Source of the DNA: RHLJ01 sp965601955
GTDB taxonomy: Bacteria > Bacteroidota > Rhodothermia > Balneolales > Balneolaceae
NCBI GenBank assembly: GCA_965601955.1
Contig: OZ271855.1
Span: 124,001-188,000 of the forward strand
Length of the DNA stretch: 64,000 nucleotides
Direction of reading: 5' to 3'
Part shown: one piece after another, positions 35,335-44,869 of the stretch
Position numbering within the stretch: position 1 is the stretch's first letter
Layout: the number at the start of each line of letters is the position of its first letter
Translations under genes and position numbers: made by a program
The notes under the pieces: model-generated
What the model saw: only the letters and a program-made list of their open reading frames with translations
Databases searched by the model: none
Told to the model about the DNA's origin: nothing

Positions 35335-36474
35335 ATGACGGACGCACTTGGACTTTATTTAATCATTAGCGGTCTATTGTATTTTATTGTTCTGGTGTTT
35401 GTAGCTTCTTTAGGGCAAATAATTCTCCACAGAAGAGACCGAAAACGCAAAGAACCAAAAGAATGGCCAACTGTTTCTGTATTAGTATCCGGAAAAAACG
35501 AAGAAGCTGTTTTTGCTACCTGCATTCGTTCATTGATTAACCTGAATTATCCCAGGGAAAAGCTACAGATCATTATTGTTGACGACCAGTCAACAGACAA
35601 TACTTCCAAAGTAATAGAGGCCGAAATTGAAGGTCAAGATCATGTACTACTGTTGAATACAAAAAATTATGATACTCATCTGAAAGCCAAGGCCAGGGGA
35701 ATTTCATTTGCAGCAAAACATGCTACCGGGGAATGGTTATTTATTACTGATGCAGATGCCGAGGTTCATCCACTTTGGCTTAAAAAAATGCTCACAGGCA
35801 TTACTGAAAAAACCGGTACTATTGCCGGCATGATGACGATTAAAGAGAATAACCTGGTATCGACCCTCGAAAAAATGTCCTGGGGTTATACTATTCCTTT
35901 TGCCTTTGGTGCGGCCGGGTACGGAATGGATTTTATTTGCGTAGGGCCCAACATGGCTATTCGAAGATCTATCTATGAGAAAAGTGGCGGACTCGAAAAA
36001 GCAGAATTTAATGTAGCTGAGGACCTGGCTATTTTTATGATGTCGGCTAATGCCGGTTATAGGGCACTTGCTCACAACAATCCTGAAACTACTGTAAGGA
36101 TGTTTCCCCTTGAAAGCTTTCAAAAACTACTAAGCCAACAAAGAAGGTGGATTCGAGGAGGTTATGAGCAAGGCTGGGAATACTCAATTGGCTTAAGCAT
36201 TGTCTTTGGGTTTGGCTTCCTCTTCGTTATCGCAATAATTCTTGGGTTATTTATTAACCCAATGGCTGCATTAGGGGCATTGCTCTTTAAATTAGCCGCA
36301 GACTCTATTCTTATTATTTCTGAGAAAATCGTTTTCAAGGAAAAACGATTTATTCGCTACATCCCCATTATCTATTTCTATCTGTTTTTTATCTTTCTTT
36401 TCCTTCCAATTTCATTTGTAATAAATCGTTCAGTAAGTTGGCAGGGTGAAGGTTATAAAATCGACTATAAATAG
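35335..36474 (+). CDS. family 2 glycosyltransferase, membrane-bound
   Basis: The 379-residue protein has an N-terminal span (~6-30), a GT-A catalytic domain with IIIVDDQSTDNTS, the metal-binding TDADAEVHP and the processive-type motif QQRRWIRGG, and C-terminal spans (~280-375). The topology matches inner-membrane GT2 enzymes that add sugars to lipids or build polysaccharide. It is the first gene of a tight unit with a GNAT-like acyltransferase, fatty-acid enzymes and an acyl carrier protein (gaps or overlaps of -8 to 3 bases), pointing to a glycolipid. The acceptor lipid is not known. Confidence 0.85.
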   Translation: MTDALGLYLIISGLLYFIVLVFVASLGQIILHRRDRKRKEPKEWPTVSVLVSGKNEEAVFATCIRSLINLNYPREKLQIIIVDDQSTDNTSKVIEAEIEGQDHVLLLNTKNYDTHLKAKARGISFAAKHATGEWLFITDADAEVHPLWLKKMLTGITEKTGTIAGMMTIKENNLVSTLEKMSWGYTIPFAFGAAGYGMDFICVGPNMAIRRSIYEKSGGLEKAEFNVAEDLAIFMMSANAGYRALAHNNPETTVRMFPLESFQKLLSQQRRWIRGGYEQGWEYSIGLSIVFGFGFLFVIAIILGLFINPMAALGALLFKLAADSILIISEKIVFKEKRFIRYIPIIYFYLFFIFLFLPISFVINRSVSWQGEGYKIDYK

Positions 36475-36477
36475 TAT

Positions 36478-37614
36478 ATGAGTGTTTCTGTTAAGGCGGT
36501 TTCTACATCCTCAGAGTTAAAAAAATTTATTCGCTTTCCTTTCGAGCTTTATAAAGGCAGTCCATACTGGGTTCCCCCTATTTTAATGGATGAAAAAGAA
36601 ACACTCTCGAAAAAGAAAAATCCTGCTTTTGAACATGCCACAGCTATTTATTGGCTGGCTTATAAGGATGGGAAGATTGTGGGAAGAATCGCTGGCATCT
36701 TAATCAATGCTGAAGTTGAGGAAAAAAAGCTCGCGCGGTTTGGTTGGATTGATTTTATAGATGATGAAGAGGTAAGTAGAACTCTAATTGAGACTGTAGA
36801 AAACTGGGCCAAAGAGCAGGGGCTCGTTGGGGTTCATGGGCCATTAGGTTTAAGCGATATGGATCCTCAAGGGATGTTGGTTGAAGGTTTTGATTCTATG
36901 GCTACCATGGCTACTACCTACAATTATGACTACTACCCCAGACACCTTGCCGAACTTGGTTATTCAGCCATTGCTGAATGGGTTGAGTTTAAAGGTAAAC
37001 TATCATTCGAGTTCGATGAAAAAGTTTACCAGCGCACTAGCTTTATAAAAGAACGGTTTGGCTTTGAAGTTCTAAATGCAACACGCCAAAAGCATTATCT
37101 AAAGCACGGCCAGGAAATGTTTAACCTGATAAATAAGACCTATTCAAGTCTTTATGGTTTTTATAAACTGTCCGATAAACAGATTAAATATTACATCGAT
37201 AAATACTTGAAATTTGTACGAACTGAATATTTCAAGATGATTTTAAAAGATGGTAAGCTCGTCGGTTTTGGTATAGGTTTGCCGTCATTCTCAAAAGCTC
37301 TCCAAAAAAATAGAGGTAAGTTATTGCCCTTTGGATGGACACATCTTCTTAAAGCATTTAGAAGTGATGAAGAATTAGATTTGTATCTAATCAGCGTCGA
37401 ACCGGAATATGGGCAACTAGGAGTGACACGTCTTCTTGTCTTTGAAATCTATGATAATTTCAAAAAGAATGGCGGAAAGGTCTTCTATAGCAATCCAATC
37501 CTCAAGACTAATACTGCTTCTAAAAATATGTTCAACTCACCAGAATTAGAGGGGCAGCATATTGAGATTCGTAAAAGACGCCAATGCTTTATAAAAGAGT
37601 TTTCGAATGAGTGA
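36478..37614 (+). CDS. GNAT-fold acyltransferase (candidate lipid N-acyltransferase)
   Basis: The 378-residue cytosolic protein starts like many large uncharacterised GNAT proteins (FIRFPFELYKGSPYWVPP, DEKETLSKKKNP) and has an acetyl/acyl-CoA-type core: GRIAGILINAEVEEK in the N-terminal half and a second GNAT-like half (KMILKDGKLVGFGIGLPS, LISVEPEYGQLGVTRLLV). Length and duplicated GNAT halves resemble the proteins shown in Caulobacter to act as bacterial ceramide synthase, which had been annotated as GNAT; that link is from memory and is an inference. The position between a lipid-type glycosyltransferase and fatty-acid genes supports an acyl-transfer role on a lipid precursor. Confidence 0.7.
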   Translation: MSVSVKAVSTSSELKKFIRFPFELYKGSPYWVPPILMDEKETLSKKKNPAFEHATAIYWLAYKDGKIVGRIAGILINAEVEEKKLARFGWIDFIDDEEVSRTLIETVENWAKEQGLVGVHGPLGLSDMDPQGMLVEGFDSMATMATTYNYDYYPRHLAELGYSAIAEWVEFKGKLSFEFDEKVYQRTSFIKERFGFEVLNATRQKHYLKHGQEMFNLINKTYSSLYGFYKLSDKQIKYYIDKYLKFVRTEYFKMILKDGKLVGFGIGLPSFSKALQKNRGKLLPFGWTHLLKAFRSDEELDLYLISVEPEYGQLGVTRLLVFEIYDNFKKNGGKVFYSNPILKTNTASKNMFNSPELEGQHIEIRKRRQCFIKEFSNE

Positions 37615-38476
37615 TTTTACAGGAAAGAATAAATGGGGAATTATACTTGGCGGCTCTAGTGGAATGGGACTGGCAAGCGCAAGAAAATTAGCTCACCATG
37701 GCCTGAACCTTATCATTGTCCATAAGGACCGCAAAACTCAGGCAGAGGCTGTACAACAGGAATTTAATGAGCTTCGTGCTTCAGGAATACAGTTACTGTC
37801 CTTCAATAAAGATGGAGTAGATCCTTCTTCTATAAAGGAAATGATTGAAGAGATTAATAACCATTTGAAACAAGAAGGAGGACAAGTACACCTGGCACTT
37901 CATTCTATTGCCCGCGGGAATCTCAAGCCCCTTTTTAAGAGCATTGAAGGTGTAGAGTCTGCTATTGAGCATGATGAAATCTCAAAATTCTTTGAGCTTA
38001 AAAACGCTGGCTCCCCTGCCGGGGCTTTATCACTTACAGATTTTGACCTCACCCTTCACTCTATGGCTTTGAGCTTACATACCTGGGTAAATGAGTTGTT
38101 GGAGCATGGCCTCCTCTCCGAACATAGCCGGATTATTGGGCTTACCAGCGAAGGAGATAAAAAAGTATGGGGAAGTTACGCAGCTGTTAGTGCCGCTAAA
38201 ACAGTACTTGAAAGCCTGGTTAAATACATGGCTATCGAACTCGCGCCAAAAAAAATTACTTCGAATTTAATACAGGCTGGTGTTACGGAAACACAAAGCT
38301 TTAGAATGATCCCCGGAAGCGAGTTCCTTGCATCTTTTAGTAAAGAACGAAACCCAAATAAACGGCTAACTACTCCTGAGGATGTAGCTAATGTTGTATA
38401 TCTGTTATGTAAAGAAGAAGCGAACTGGATAAACGGCACAACCATCATCGCCGACGGTGGTGAAAATCTGGTATAA
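37607..38476 (+). CDS. SDR-family enoyl-ACP reductase-like protein (FabL/FabI type)
   Basis: The 289-residue Rossmann protein has the cofactor motif GGSSGMGLASARKLA and a Tyr-x6-Lys catalytic pair in SYAAVSAAKTVLES. Tyr-x6-Lys is typical of FabI/FabL enoyl reductases, whereas ordinary SDRs have Tyr-x3-Lys. The end, VVYLLCKEEANWINGTTII, is also typical. It overlaps the acyltransferase gene by eight bases and is followed by a dehydratase, ketosynthase and ACP, so it probably completes a dedicated acyl-chain elongation cycle. An insert of about 40 residues lies between the NAD site and the catalytic Tyr (~115-145). A dehydrogenase on another lipid intermediate is possible. Confidence 0.8.
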   Translation: MSDFTGKNKWGIILGGSSGMGLASARKLAHHGLNLIIVHKDRKTQAEAVQQEFNELRASGIQLLSFNKDGVDPSSIKEMIEEINNHLKQEGGQVHLALHSIARGNLKPLFKSIEGVESAIEHDEISKFFELKNAGSPAGALSLTDFDLTLHSMALSLHTWVNELLEHGLLSEHSRIIGLTSEGDKKVWGSYAAVSAAKTVLESLVKYMAIELAPKKITSNLIQAGVTETQSFRMIPGSEFLASFSKERNPNKRLTTPEDVANVVYLLCKEEANWINGTTIIADGGENLV

Positions 38477-38479
38477 AGT

Positions 38480-38941
38480 ATGAGTGTAGAAGATCGAATC
38501 CTTTCTCTGCTTCCTCAAAAAGACCCTTTCCGTTTCGTTGATAAAATCCTGGATGTAAATGATGATACTATTACGGGAGAATACACTTTTAAAGAGGATG
38601 AATATTTCTATGCCGGGCATTTTGAAGGAAACCCCGTGACACCCGGTGTTATCTTAACAGAGTGCTGTGCCCAGGTTGCTTTAGTCTGTCATTCTATCTT
38701 CTTTCTGTTGAAAGATGATCCTGAAGCAAAGAATAAATACATACAATGGTTTTCTAATTCTGAGGCTACTTTTTTAAAACCAGTATATCCGGGAGAAAGG
38801 GTTACGGTTTCAGGTAAAAAAAGCTATTTTCGTCATGGTAAATTTAAAAGCGAAGTGAAGATGACTAATGAGGCAGGCGATATAGTTTGCCGGGCAACCC
38901 TATCGGGGATGGGGTTCATCGAAAAAGAGAACAAAGATTGA
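38480..38941 (+). CDS. FabZ/FabA-like 3-hydroxyacyl-ACP dehydratase
   Basis: The 153-residue protein is a hotdog dehydratase: FRFVDKILDVNDDTITGEY, then AGHFEGNPVTPGVILTECCAQVA, containing the catalytic His (GHFEGNP) and the acidic residue of the LTE segment. It removes water from 3-hydroxyacyl-ACP to give the enoyl-ACP used by the neighbouring reductase. The stop (TGA) overlaps the TTG start of the ketosynthase. It is one of a complete local set (dehydratase, ketosynthase, enoyl reductase, ACP) that would be separate from the housekeeping fab genes. Confidence 0.87.
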   Translation: MSVEDRILSLLPQKDPFRFVDKILDVNDDTITGEYTFKEDEYFYAGHFEGNPVTPGVILTECCAQVALVCHSIFFLLKDDPEAKNKYIQWFSNSEATFLKPVYPGERVTVSGKKSYFRHGKFKSEVKMTNEAGDIVCRATLSGMGFIEKENKD

Positions 38942-40215
38942 AGCGAGTTGTAATTACAGGTTTAGGTGTTGTCTCACCAAATGGAATTGGCATTCCGAAT
39001 TTTCTTCATGCGATAAAGCATGGTATTTCCGGGATTAGAAAAGACCCCCTTCTGGAAGAGCTGAGCTTTCAGACAACCATTAGTGGTATCCCAAATCTCG
39101 ACACTATTGATATCGATGATTACATAGACAAGATTTCCCAACGCTTTCTTTTCAGTGAAGCCATTAAATATGGGATTATTGCCGCTAAAGATGCCTGGCT
39201 GGATGCCGGGTTAACTGTTCCTGACAAAAACGATATTGATTGGGATACAGGAGCAGTCATAGGGGCTGGATCAATTGCTATGGATAATGAGCTTAACAAG
39301 CAGCTCTATATGATTTATGATGATAAAGTGGTCCGCAAGCTTGGTTCAAAAATTACAGAGCAGAGAATGAATAATGGCCCAACAGTATATGTATCTGGGA
39401 TGCTTGGGTTGGGTAATTGGGTAGCCTCCAATTCTTCGGCTTGTAGTACTGGTACCGAATCTGTGATCATGGGATATAATTGGATCAAAGATGGTAGAGC
39501 CAAAAGAATGGTTTGTGGTAGTACCGAGGGTCAGGGGCCAAGTTCCTGGGCTGGTTTTGAGTCAATGAGAATCCTGGTACGCAATTCGAATGATGAACCT
39601 GCTAAAGCGTCGCGCCCTTTAAGTGCAAATGCCAGTGGTTTTGTACCAAGTACGGGAGGTGCTATACTGATTCTGGAAGAGTACGAGGAAGCAAAAAAGC
39701 GCGGTGCTCATATCTATGCAGAAATTATTGGAGGCTTTGCTAACTCAGGGGCCCAACGAATGGGAGGAAGCATGGTTGCTCCTAACTCGACAGGAGTACA
39801 ACGCTGCATCAACACAACCATCGAGATGAGTGGTATCCAGCCAAAGGAAATTGATTTAATTTCCGGGCACCTTACTGGAACCATGGCTGACCCGTTGGAA
39901 GTTGCGAATTGGAAAGAAGTGCTGAGTCTAAAAGATTCAGAATTTCCTTACATTAATTCGTTAAAATCGATGATCGGGCATTCATTGGGGGCGGCAGGTT
40001 CCATTGAATTAGTGGCATGTTGTTTACAAATGGAACACAATTTTGTACATCCCTCCATTAATTCTGATCCTATTCATCCTAAAATAAAAGAACTAATTCC
40101 TGAGGAAAAGATTCCTAGTCATGGGGCTATTGATACCGAAGTAAACGTGATTGCTAAAACCAGCTTTGCTTTTGGAGATACAAATAGCTGTATAATCTTG
40201 AAAAAAGTTACTTAG
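38938..40215 (+). CDS. beta-ketoacyl-ACP synthase (FabF-like)
   Basis: About 425 residues when started at the TTG at 38938, which gives the standard opening KRVVITGLGVVSPNG directly after the dehydratase (overlap of four bases, TTGA). An upstream ATG at 38887 would add a 17-residue extension that lies wholly inside the dehydratase gene in another frame and looks artefactual. The catalytic triad is Cys169 (SSACSTGTES), His311 (SGHLTGTMADP) and His348 (SMIGHSLGAAGS), the Cys-His-His set of condensing enzymes. It elongates malonyl-ACP-derived chains for the operon's lipid product. Confidence 0.88.
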   Translation: MKRVVITGLGVVSPNGIGIPNFLHAIKHGISGIRKDPLLEELSFQTTISGIPNLDTIDIDDYIDKISQRFLFSEAIKYGIIAAKDAWLDAGLTVPDKNDIDWDTGAVIGAGSIAMDNELNKQLYMIYDDKVVRKLGSKITEQRMNNGPTVYVSGMLGLGNWVASNSSACSTGTESVIMGYNWIKDGRAKRMVCGSTEGQGPSSWAGFESMRILVRNSNDEPAKASRPLSANASGFVPSTGGAILILEEYEEAKKRGAHIYAEIIGGFANSGAQRMGGSMVAPNSTGVQRCINTTIEMSGIQPKEIDLISGHLTGTMADPLEVANWKEVLSLKDSEFPYINSLKSMIGHSLGAAGSIELVACCLQMEHNFVHPSINSDPIHPKIKELIPEEKIPSHGAIDTEVNVIAKTSFAFGDTNSCIILKKVT

Positions 40216-40217
40216 TC

Positions 40218-40484
40218 ATGATTTCAAAAGAAGAACTTTCAGAGAAACTAAAAACAATTATCGAAAGCTATATTCCTGAAGAGGAAATGCCTGATGAGTT
40301 TTCATTGGATATGAACCTCACTGAGGAACTTGGTATTAATTCGATGCATGTAATCGATATTATCATTGATATAGAAAACGAATTTGATATCATGATTTCT
40401 GATGAAGAATTACAAAACATGACTACCGGAGCCAATGTAATTGAAACTATACTTAACAAGCTCAAAGAAAAAGAGGAAGGCTAA
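40218..40484 (+). CDS. acyl carrier protein
   Basis: The 88-residue acidic helical protein has ELGINSMHVIDIIIDIENEF, where Ser42 (GINSM) replaces the common DSL context but keeps the phosphopantetheine-attachment serine. The DIMISDEELQNM helix III region is typical of ACP. It starts two bases after the ketosynthase stop and is the last gene of the lipid operon, so it is probably the dedicated carrier for this pathway. Its stop overlaps the convergent TIGR03545-like gene by four bases. Confidence 0.9.
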   Translation: MISKEELSEKLKTIIESYIPEEEMPDEFSLDMNLTEELGINSMHVIDIIIDIENEFDIMISDEELQNMTTGANVIETILNKLKEKEEG

Positions 40485-42331
40485 AACCCGATCCTGCTCC
40501 TTACTGCGTCGGTTGCCCTTTTCTTAAGTTCGTCTTCAATCTCTTTTTTGCGTTTTTCCAGCTCTTGTTTCTTTTTCTCAACAATTTGAAGCTGTTCATT
40601 TACTTTAGTTTCCAGCTGGTCATATTTTGACCTGAGCTCCGCCTCTTTTTCGTCTTTGAAGGTTAGTAGTTCCTCTTTTTTGTTCCCAATTCGGGATTGC
40701 ACTTCTGACTCAATCTTATTTCGAGCGTCTTCTACCTGTTTACTTATACTTCCTTTTAAAGCATCTACGAAGAGATTATCAATATTCGACCTTATTTTAA
40801 CATCCAAAGGCCCATCTAGATTATCAACCAATGCAGTTATATCAATTTGCTCGGTTCCTGCTACTGCATCTTGAATCAACTGCTTCACCCTGTTTTCAGG
40901 CCTTCCCTCTCCAAAATCAAACACCAATCCCTTGTTTAAATATTGGATTTCACTTTCAATTCGCTTATCAATGATGCTAAGTCTGGCATTTACTTCTCCT
41001 ACTCCTTGCTCGAGGGGATAAGGCAACAGCTCAGACGGAGATAATTGGGTGCCACTTAAATCAAAGCCTGCATACTGAAATGAAATATCTTCTCTTGGAA
41101 GCTCCTCTAGGTAATTAAACTCCCCGGCTAGCTTCATGCTTCTCGAACTTTGATCAGACCCGCTTAAGTCAAATAATATCGGCTTTTCAGTTTTATCCTG
41201 GTTTGTGCTTATATCCGTAATCTTCCCTGCCAGCTGCAATGCTGATTTTGTTTCGCCAGACAGATCAATGTTTTGAATCCAAAGCCGGGGCCAATCATAC
41301 TTATCACTGAACTTATAATCTTTGCCCTCATAGCGCTCTATCTTTTCCTCGTCATCCCCTCCTACTAATCTGCCTCCATACTCCCTTGCCATTGCAACAT
41401 AATTGAGATACGCAGCATAGTCGGAGAATAACTCTTCCCCAAATAGAGACTGTGCTATATTTTGAGCATCTATAGTCGGCAGCTTTGCCATTTTTGCTGC
41501 CCGATCAAAATCGTCCCTTATCCATTCATCAATCTGTGAAGTGCTAAAGCGGGCACTACCAAAATCCTGTTGGAAATCGGATTGAATAGTCTGGGCCCGG
41601 TTTTTTAATGAATCGACCTGTTTGGTAAGCAATTCAACTTTTTTGATAGCAGTCAGCGCCTCCTCTACCTTTTTCAGGTTCTTGATATCAATACCATTAA
41701 GTGTCTGCTGTATTCTTGCAGTCTCGTTATTAATATTAATGGTAGCAAAGGTACTGTCCCATTTTTCGTAGTTCTGAGAAAGTCCATTCCGGAGAGAATC
41801 AATTCTGTCGGGAGCTTTTAAATCAACTGCAGCTAATAAACTGTCTGTATTGATATCATCTTTGATATCAAAGAACTCAGCCTGGGCATTTTGTTTTGCC
41901 TCCGATGAAATCTCCCCAAATGCCTCGGCTATGAATCCAGGTTCTTCAGGTTCACTACTTTCATCAGAAACTGGCATTTCAAAATAGCCATCAGTCTCTC
42001 TTTCTGTTTCAAACTTAAAGTCCTTTAGCACTACATCTTCGATAATTACACTTTCCCATAAAGTAGGCCAAAAAAGAAAATCCAGTTCTGCCTCCCCTGT
42101 TTCAAAAGAATTTTGCCAGGTATTTTCAGGATTAGTCACCTGAAGCCGATCCCATCTGATTTTCAGTTCTGTCAGGCTTATTTCTAGCCCATCTACTTCA
42201 ACGAGAGCTCCGTTTGCTACACTTGCCTGGTACTCAACATGCGATTCCACATAAGAATCCAGACTTATGAAACTGGCTCCAAAAAATAATGCAGCTAAAA
42301 TCAGTACAAAAATGACGCCTTTAATTCTCAT
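40481..42331 (-). CDS. TIGR03545-like membrane-anchored coiled-coil protein
   Basis: The 616-residue protein has one N-terminal span (~5-25, GVIFVLILAALFFGASF), a long periplasmic region with AsmA-like beta stretches (SYVESHVEYQASVANGALVEV), alternating helices, and a highly charged C-terminal coiled coil (~530-605, rich in E, K, Q and R). It matches the uncharacterised TIGR03545 proteins, which are encoded beside TIGR03546 partners; that partner lies upstream here with one base between the two. AsmA-like proteins are linked to lipid transport between membranes; applying that here is an inference. Confidence 0.72.
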   Translation of the reverse strand: MRIKGVIFVLILAALFFGASFISLDSYVESHVEYQASVANGALVEVDGLEISLTELKIRWDRLQVTNPENTWQNSFETGEAELDFLFWPTLWESVIIEDVVLKDFKFETERETDGYFEMPVSDESSEPEEPGFIAEAFGEISSEAKQNAQAEFFDIKDDINTDSLLAAVDLKAPDRIDSLRNGLSQNYEKWDSTFATININNETARIQQTLNGIDIKNLKKVEEALTAIKKVELLTKQVDSLKNRAQTIQSDFQQDFGSARFSTSQIDEWIRDDFDRAAKMAKLPTIDAQNIAQSLFGEELFSDYAAYLNYVAMAREYGGRLVGGDDEEKIERYEGKDYKFSDKYDWPRLWIQNIDLSGETKSALQLAGKITDISTNQDKTEKPILFDLSGSDQSSRSMKLAGEFNYLEELPREDISFQYAGFDLSGTQLSPSELLPYPLEQGVGEVNARLSIIDKRIESEIQYLNKGLVFDFGEGRPENRVKQLIQDAVAGTEQIDITALVDNLDGPLDVKIRSNIDNLFVDALKGSISKQVEDARNKIESEVQSRIGNKKEELLTFKDEKEAELRSKYDQLETKVNEQLQIVEKKKQELEKRKKEIEDELKKRATDAVRSRIGF

Positions 42332-42332
42332 C

Positions 42333-42857
42333 TTAACCCCTCACTCGGCTTACTGTTTGATAAATTGAATACAGCTTTGTGCCCTTAAGCATTTTCATCA
42401 ATTTAGTCTTCATAACTCGCTCATGGATGTGAGTTCTATATTGAACCACCCCTACTCTCGCAATTGGGAACATCGGAATACAAAGTACAAGAGCAATTAA
42501 GAAGCTCCCGATTACAACGGTGTTATAGAATTTTGTGATTGCCCAAAGCTCATTGTTATACATACTTGTCCAGGTTTGGCGCATACTTTCCAACTCAAGC
42601 AACCAGGTGCCAAATGCATGGAATAATGGATCGGCCAAATAGGCAAAGCCACTAAATACTATAAAACTAAGAATGGCCATTCCGATGTTTACTTTTAAAA
42701 TGATAATCAGAACCAGGATGAGCAGATTATGAACGGACATTACTGGAGTGAGCCCGATTATCATGCCTAGAATTAGCCCCCCAGCTATTTGTCCAGGAGA
42801 GGCTTCAGAAGCAAGAGCCTTTAAAAGCTTTGCAATGTATTTGAGAAGGAGTAACAT
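42333..42857 (-). CDS. TIGR03546-like (DUF2062-related) membrane protein
   Basis: The 174-residue polytopic protein has helices at ~20-75 and ~105-135 and the motif SPGQIAGGLILGMIIGLTP, seen in DUF2062/TIGR03546 proteins. It is encoded as the first gene of a pair with the TIGR03545-like protein, a pairing known across many bacteria but without an assigned role. The basic C-terminal tail (RVMKTKLMKMLKGTK) should face the cytoplasm. Confidence 0.75.
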   Translation of the reverse strand: MLLLLKYIAKLLKALASEASPGQIAGGLILGMIIGLTPVMSVHNLLILVLIIILKVNIGMAILSFIVFSGFAYLADPLFHAFGTWLLELESMRQTWTSMYNNELWAITKFYNTVVIGSFLIALVLCIPMFPIARVGVVQYRTHIHERVMKTKLMKMLKGTKLYSIYQTVSRVRG

Positions 42858-43017
42858 AACTATTGACCAATGATCTTAAACAGGTAATGTATTTACATAG
42901 AATCAAAATTCACACTCCAATAACTACGCTTATTGAAGTTTAATATTCCACTAATTTAGCCTACTAAAATATTCAAGGGTATTTTTCGTAGTTTAAATTA
43001 ATTATAGTGATTAGGTT

Positions 43018-44655
43018 ATGCAGTTTTCTTCTTACTTCCCCTTTCTTTTAATCTTAGTCTTAGTTTTTATTCTGGGATGTAATCCGAACAGCTCAAAATC
43101 TAATGATGAGCTTGTTATTACAGTTTCTGGTACAGTAATAAGCAAAGTTACAAATGAGCCTATTAACAACGTAACAGTAACCATTGTCTCACCTGAAGAA
43201 GTTGCTGGGAACATAGTATTCACTAATTCTTCTGGATTGTTCGAATTCTCTGATTTGCTTATTTCTGTTCCAAATGAAATGGAAATCGATTTTCTTATTG
43301 AGGATAGCTTAGAGGGAAATAGAACCCTTTCTATTTTTCCCGATGAAGTGAATTATGAGATTAGTGATCCTGTTGAGCTTATCCCTACCCCAGATTATCG
43401 ATGTATTAATAATGTTTCTTCCGACATTTATGGTTGTGATAATTTTGACCTTTATGCTCATTTAACCCCTGTAGATTTAGGAGGAACAAGATTAAATGAT
43501 ATTTGGGGATGGACAGATCCCCAAACAAATAAAGATTATGCTTTAGTAGGACTAACCGATGGGGTGAGTTTTGTAGACATCTCTATTCCAAGCAGTCCTA
43601 TAGTTGTGGGTAAACTTTCCGAATCCAATGTTGACGTGAATTTTAAGATTGGTGAATTTGGCAATGCCTATCCGGCATGTACCATCGGAATTGGGGACAC
43701 AGAAGCAGCAAAAAACCTTACTGAAGGCTCTACATGGAGAGATTTAAAGGTATTTGATAACCATGTTTTTGTTGTAAGCGATGGGCAGGCGCATGGAATG
43801 CAGGTTTTCGATCTTACTAAGTTGAGAGATTATGATGGTGAGTTCTTGAACTTCACCCATGACGCTCTGTATGACCGTTTTGCAAATGCGCATAATATTG
43901 TGATCAACGAACAAACGGGATTTGCCTATGTCGTTGGAATTACCACTTCTGAAATATGTGGTTCAAGACAGGAGACTGGATTACACATAATTGATATTAA
44001 TACTCCATTATCCCCAACTTTTGCGGGTTGTTATTTTGATGAGGAAACTGAAATCAACAATGGATTTAGTGCTGGCATAGGTTATGTACACGACGCCCAA
44101 TGTGTGAATTACGACGGTCCCGATTCAGATTATTCCGGTAGAGAGCTGTGCTTTAGCTCTGCAGAGGGTTCAGTAGTAATCAGCGATGTTACCGATAAAA
44201 ACAATCCTTCTACTGTTGGTTTCGGTGGTGCTTCTCAAATGCAATATTCTCATCAGGGTTGGCTAACTGAAGATCACGCCTATTTTATTATGAATGACGA
44301 ACTTGATGAAGGGAACCTGGGAAGGAATACAAAAACTTATATCTGGGATGTCCGGGATTTGAAAGAACCAACTTTTATTGGACACTATACTCATGAAACT
44401 TCTTCTATAGATCACAATTTATATATCAAGGATAATATCGTTTACCAATCAAATTATACTTCAGGGTTGAGGGCTTTCAGAATCGGAGATCTTTCAGATT
44501 CAGAACTTATCCCTGTTGGTCATTTTGATACTTTCCCGGAAAGTGATGCAAGAGGGTTTTCCGGAACATGGAGCAATTACCCGTTTTTCAATAATGACAT
44601 TGTAATTGCAAGTGACATAAGTGGGGGGCTTTTTATCCTTAGAAGAACGTTCTAA
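43018..44655 (+). CDS. choice-of-anchor-B-type lipoprotein with LVIVD repeats
   Basis: The 545-residue protein has a lipoprotein signal with lipobox FILGC (Cys21), a carboxypeptidase-regulatory-like or CNA_B beta domain (~33-115; VSGTVISKVTNEPINNVTVT), and a larger propeller-like domain (~135-545) with LVIVD-type repeats (GVSFVDISIPSSPIVVG, GLHIIDINTPLSPTFAG, GSVVISDVTDKNNPSTVG). This is the choice-of-anchor B architecture, usually surface-exposed and anchored by different means in different phyla; here a lipid anchor is predicted. The gene stands alone and is slightly A/T-rich. Ligand unknown. Confidence 0.82.
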   Translation: MQFSSYFPFLLILVLVFILGCNPNSSKSNDELVITVSGTVISKVTNEPINNVTVTIVSPEEVAGNIVFTNSSGLFEFSDLLISVPNEMEIDFLIEDSLEGNRTLSIFPDEVNYEISDPVELIPTPDYRCINNVSSDIYGCDNFDLYAHLTPVDLGGTRLNDIWGWTDPQTNKDYALVGLTDGVSFVDISIPSSPIVVGKLSESNVDVNFKIGEFGNAYPACTIGIGDTEAAKNLTEGSTWRDLKVFDNHVFVVSDGQAHGMQVFDLTKLRDYDGEFLNFTHDALYDRFANAHNIVINEQTGFAYVVGITTSEICGSRQETGLHIIDINTPLSPTFAGCYFDEETEINNGFSAGIGYVHDAQCVNYDGPDSDYSGRELCFSSAEGSVVISDVTDKNNPSTVGFGGASQMQYSHQGWLTEDHAYFIMNDELDEGNLGRNTKTYIWDVRDLKEPTFIGHYTHETSSIDHNLYIKDNIVYQSNYTSGLRAFRIGDLSDSELIPVGHFDTFPESDARGFSGTWSNYPFFNNDIVIASDISGGLFILRRTF

Positions 44656-44869
44656 ATCTTCCACATTTGGAACAGCAAACGAGAACTTCTGTTTATCTGA
44701 TCTTAGAATTTGTTTTGTGCTCTTTTTTCTATGAAGCCTTCAATGGATAACCACAAAAACTTAGTTTAAAGCATCTTTTTAGTTGGTTTGATATTTGCGT
44801 ATTTTTACACGTTTCAAAAACTATACTTTCACTAACTAATTAATAATCTCTTAGCAATCTAGTTTCTGC

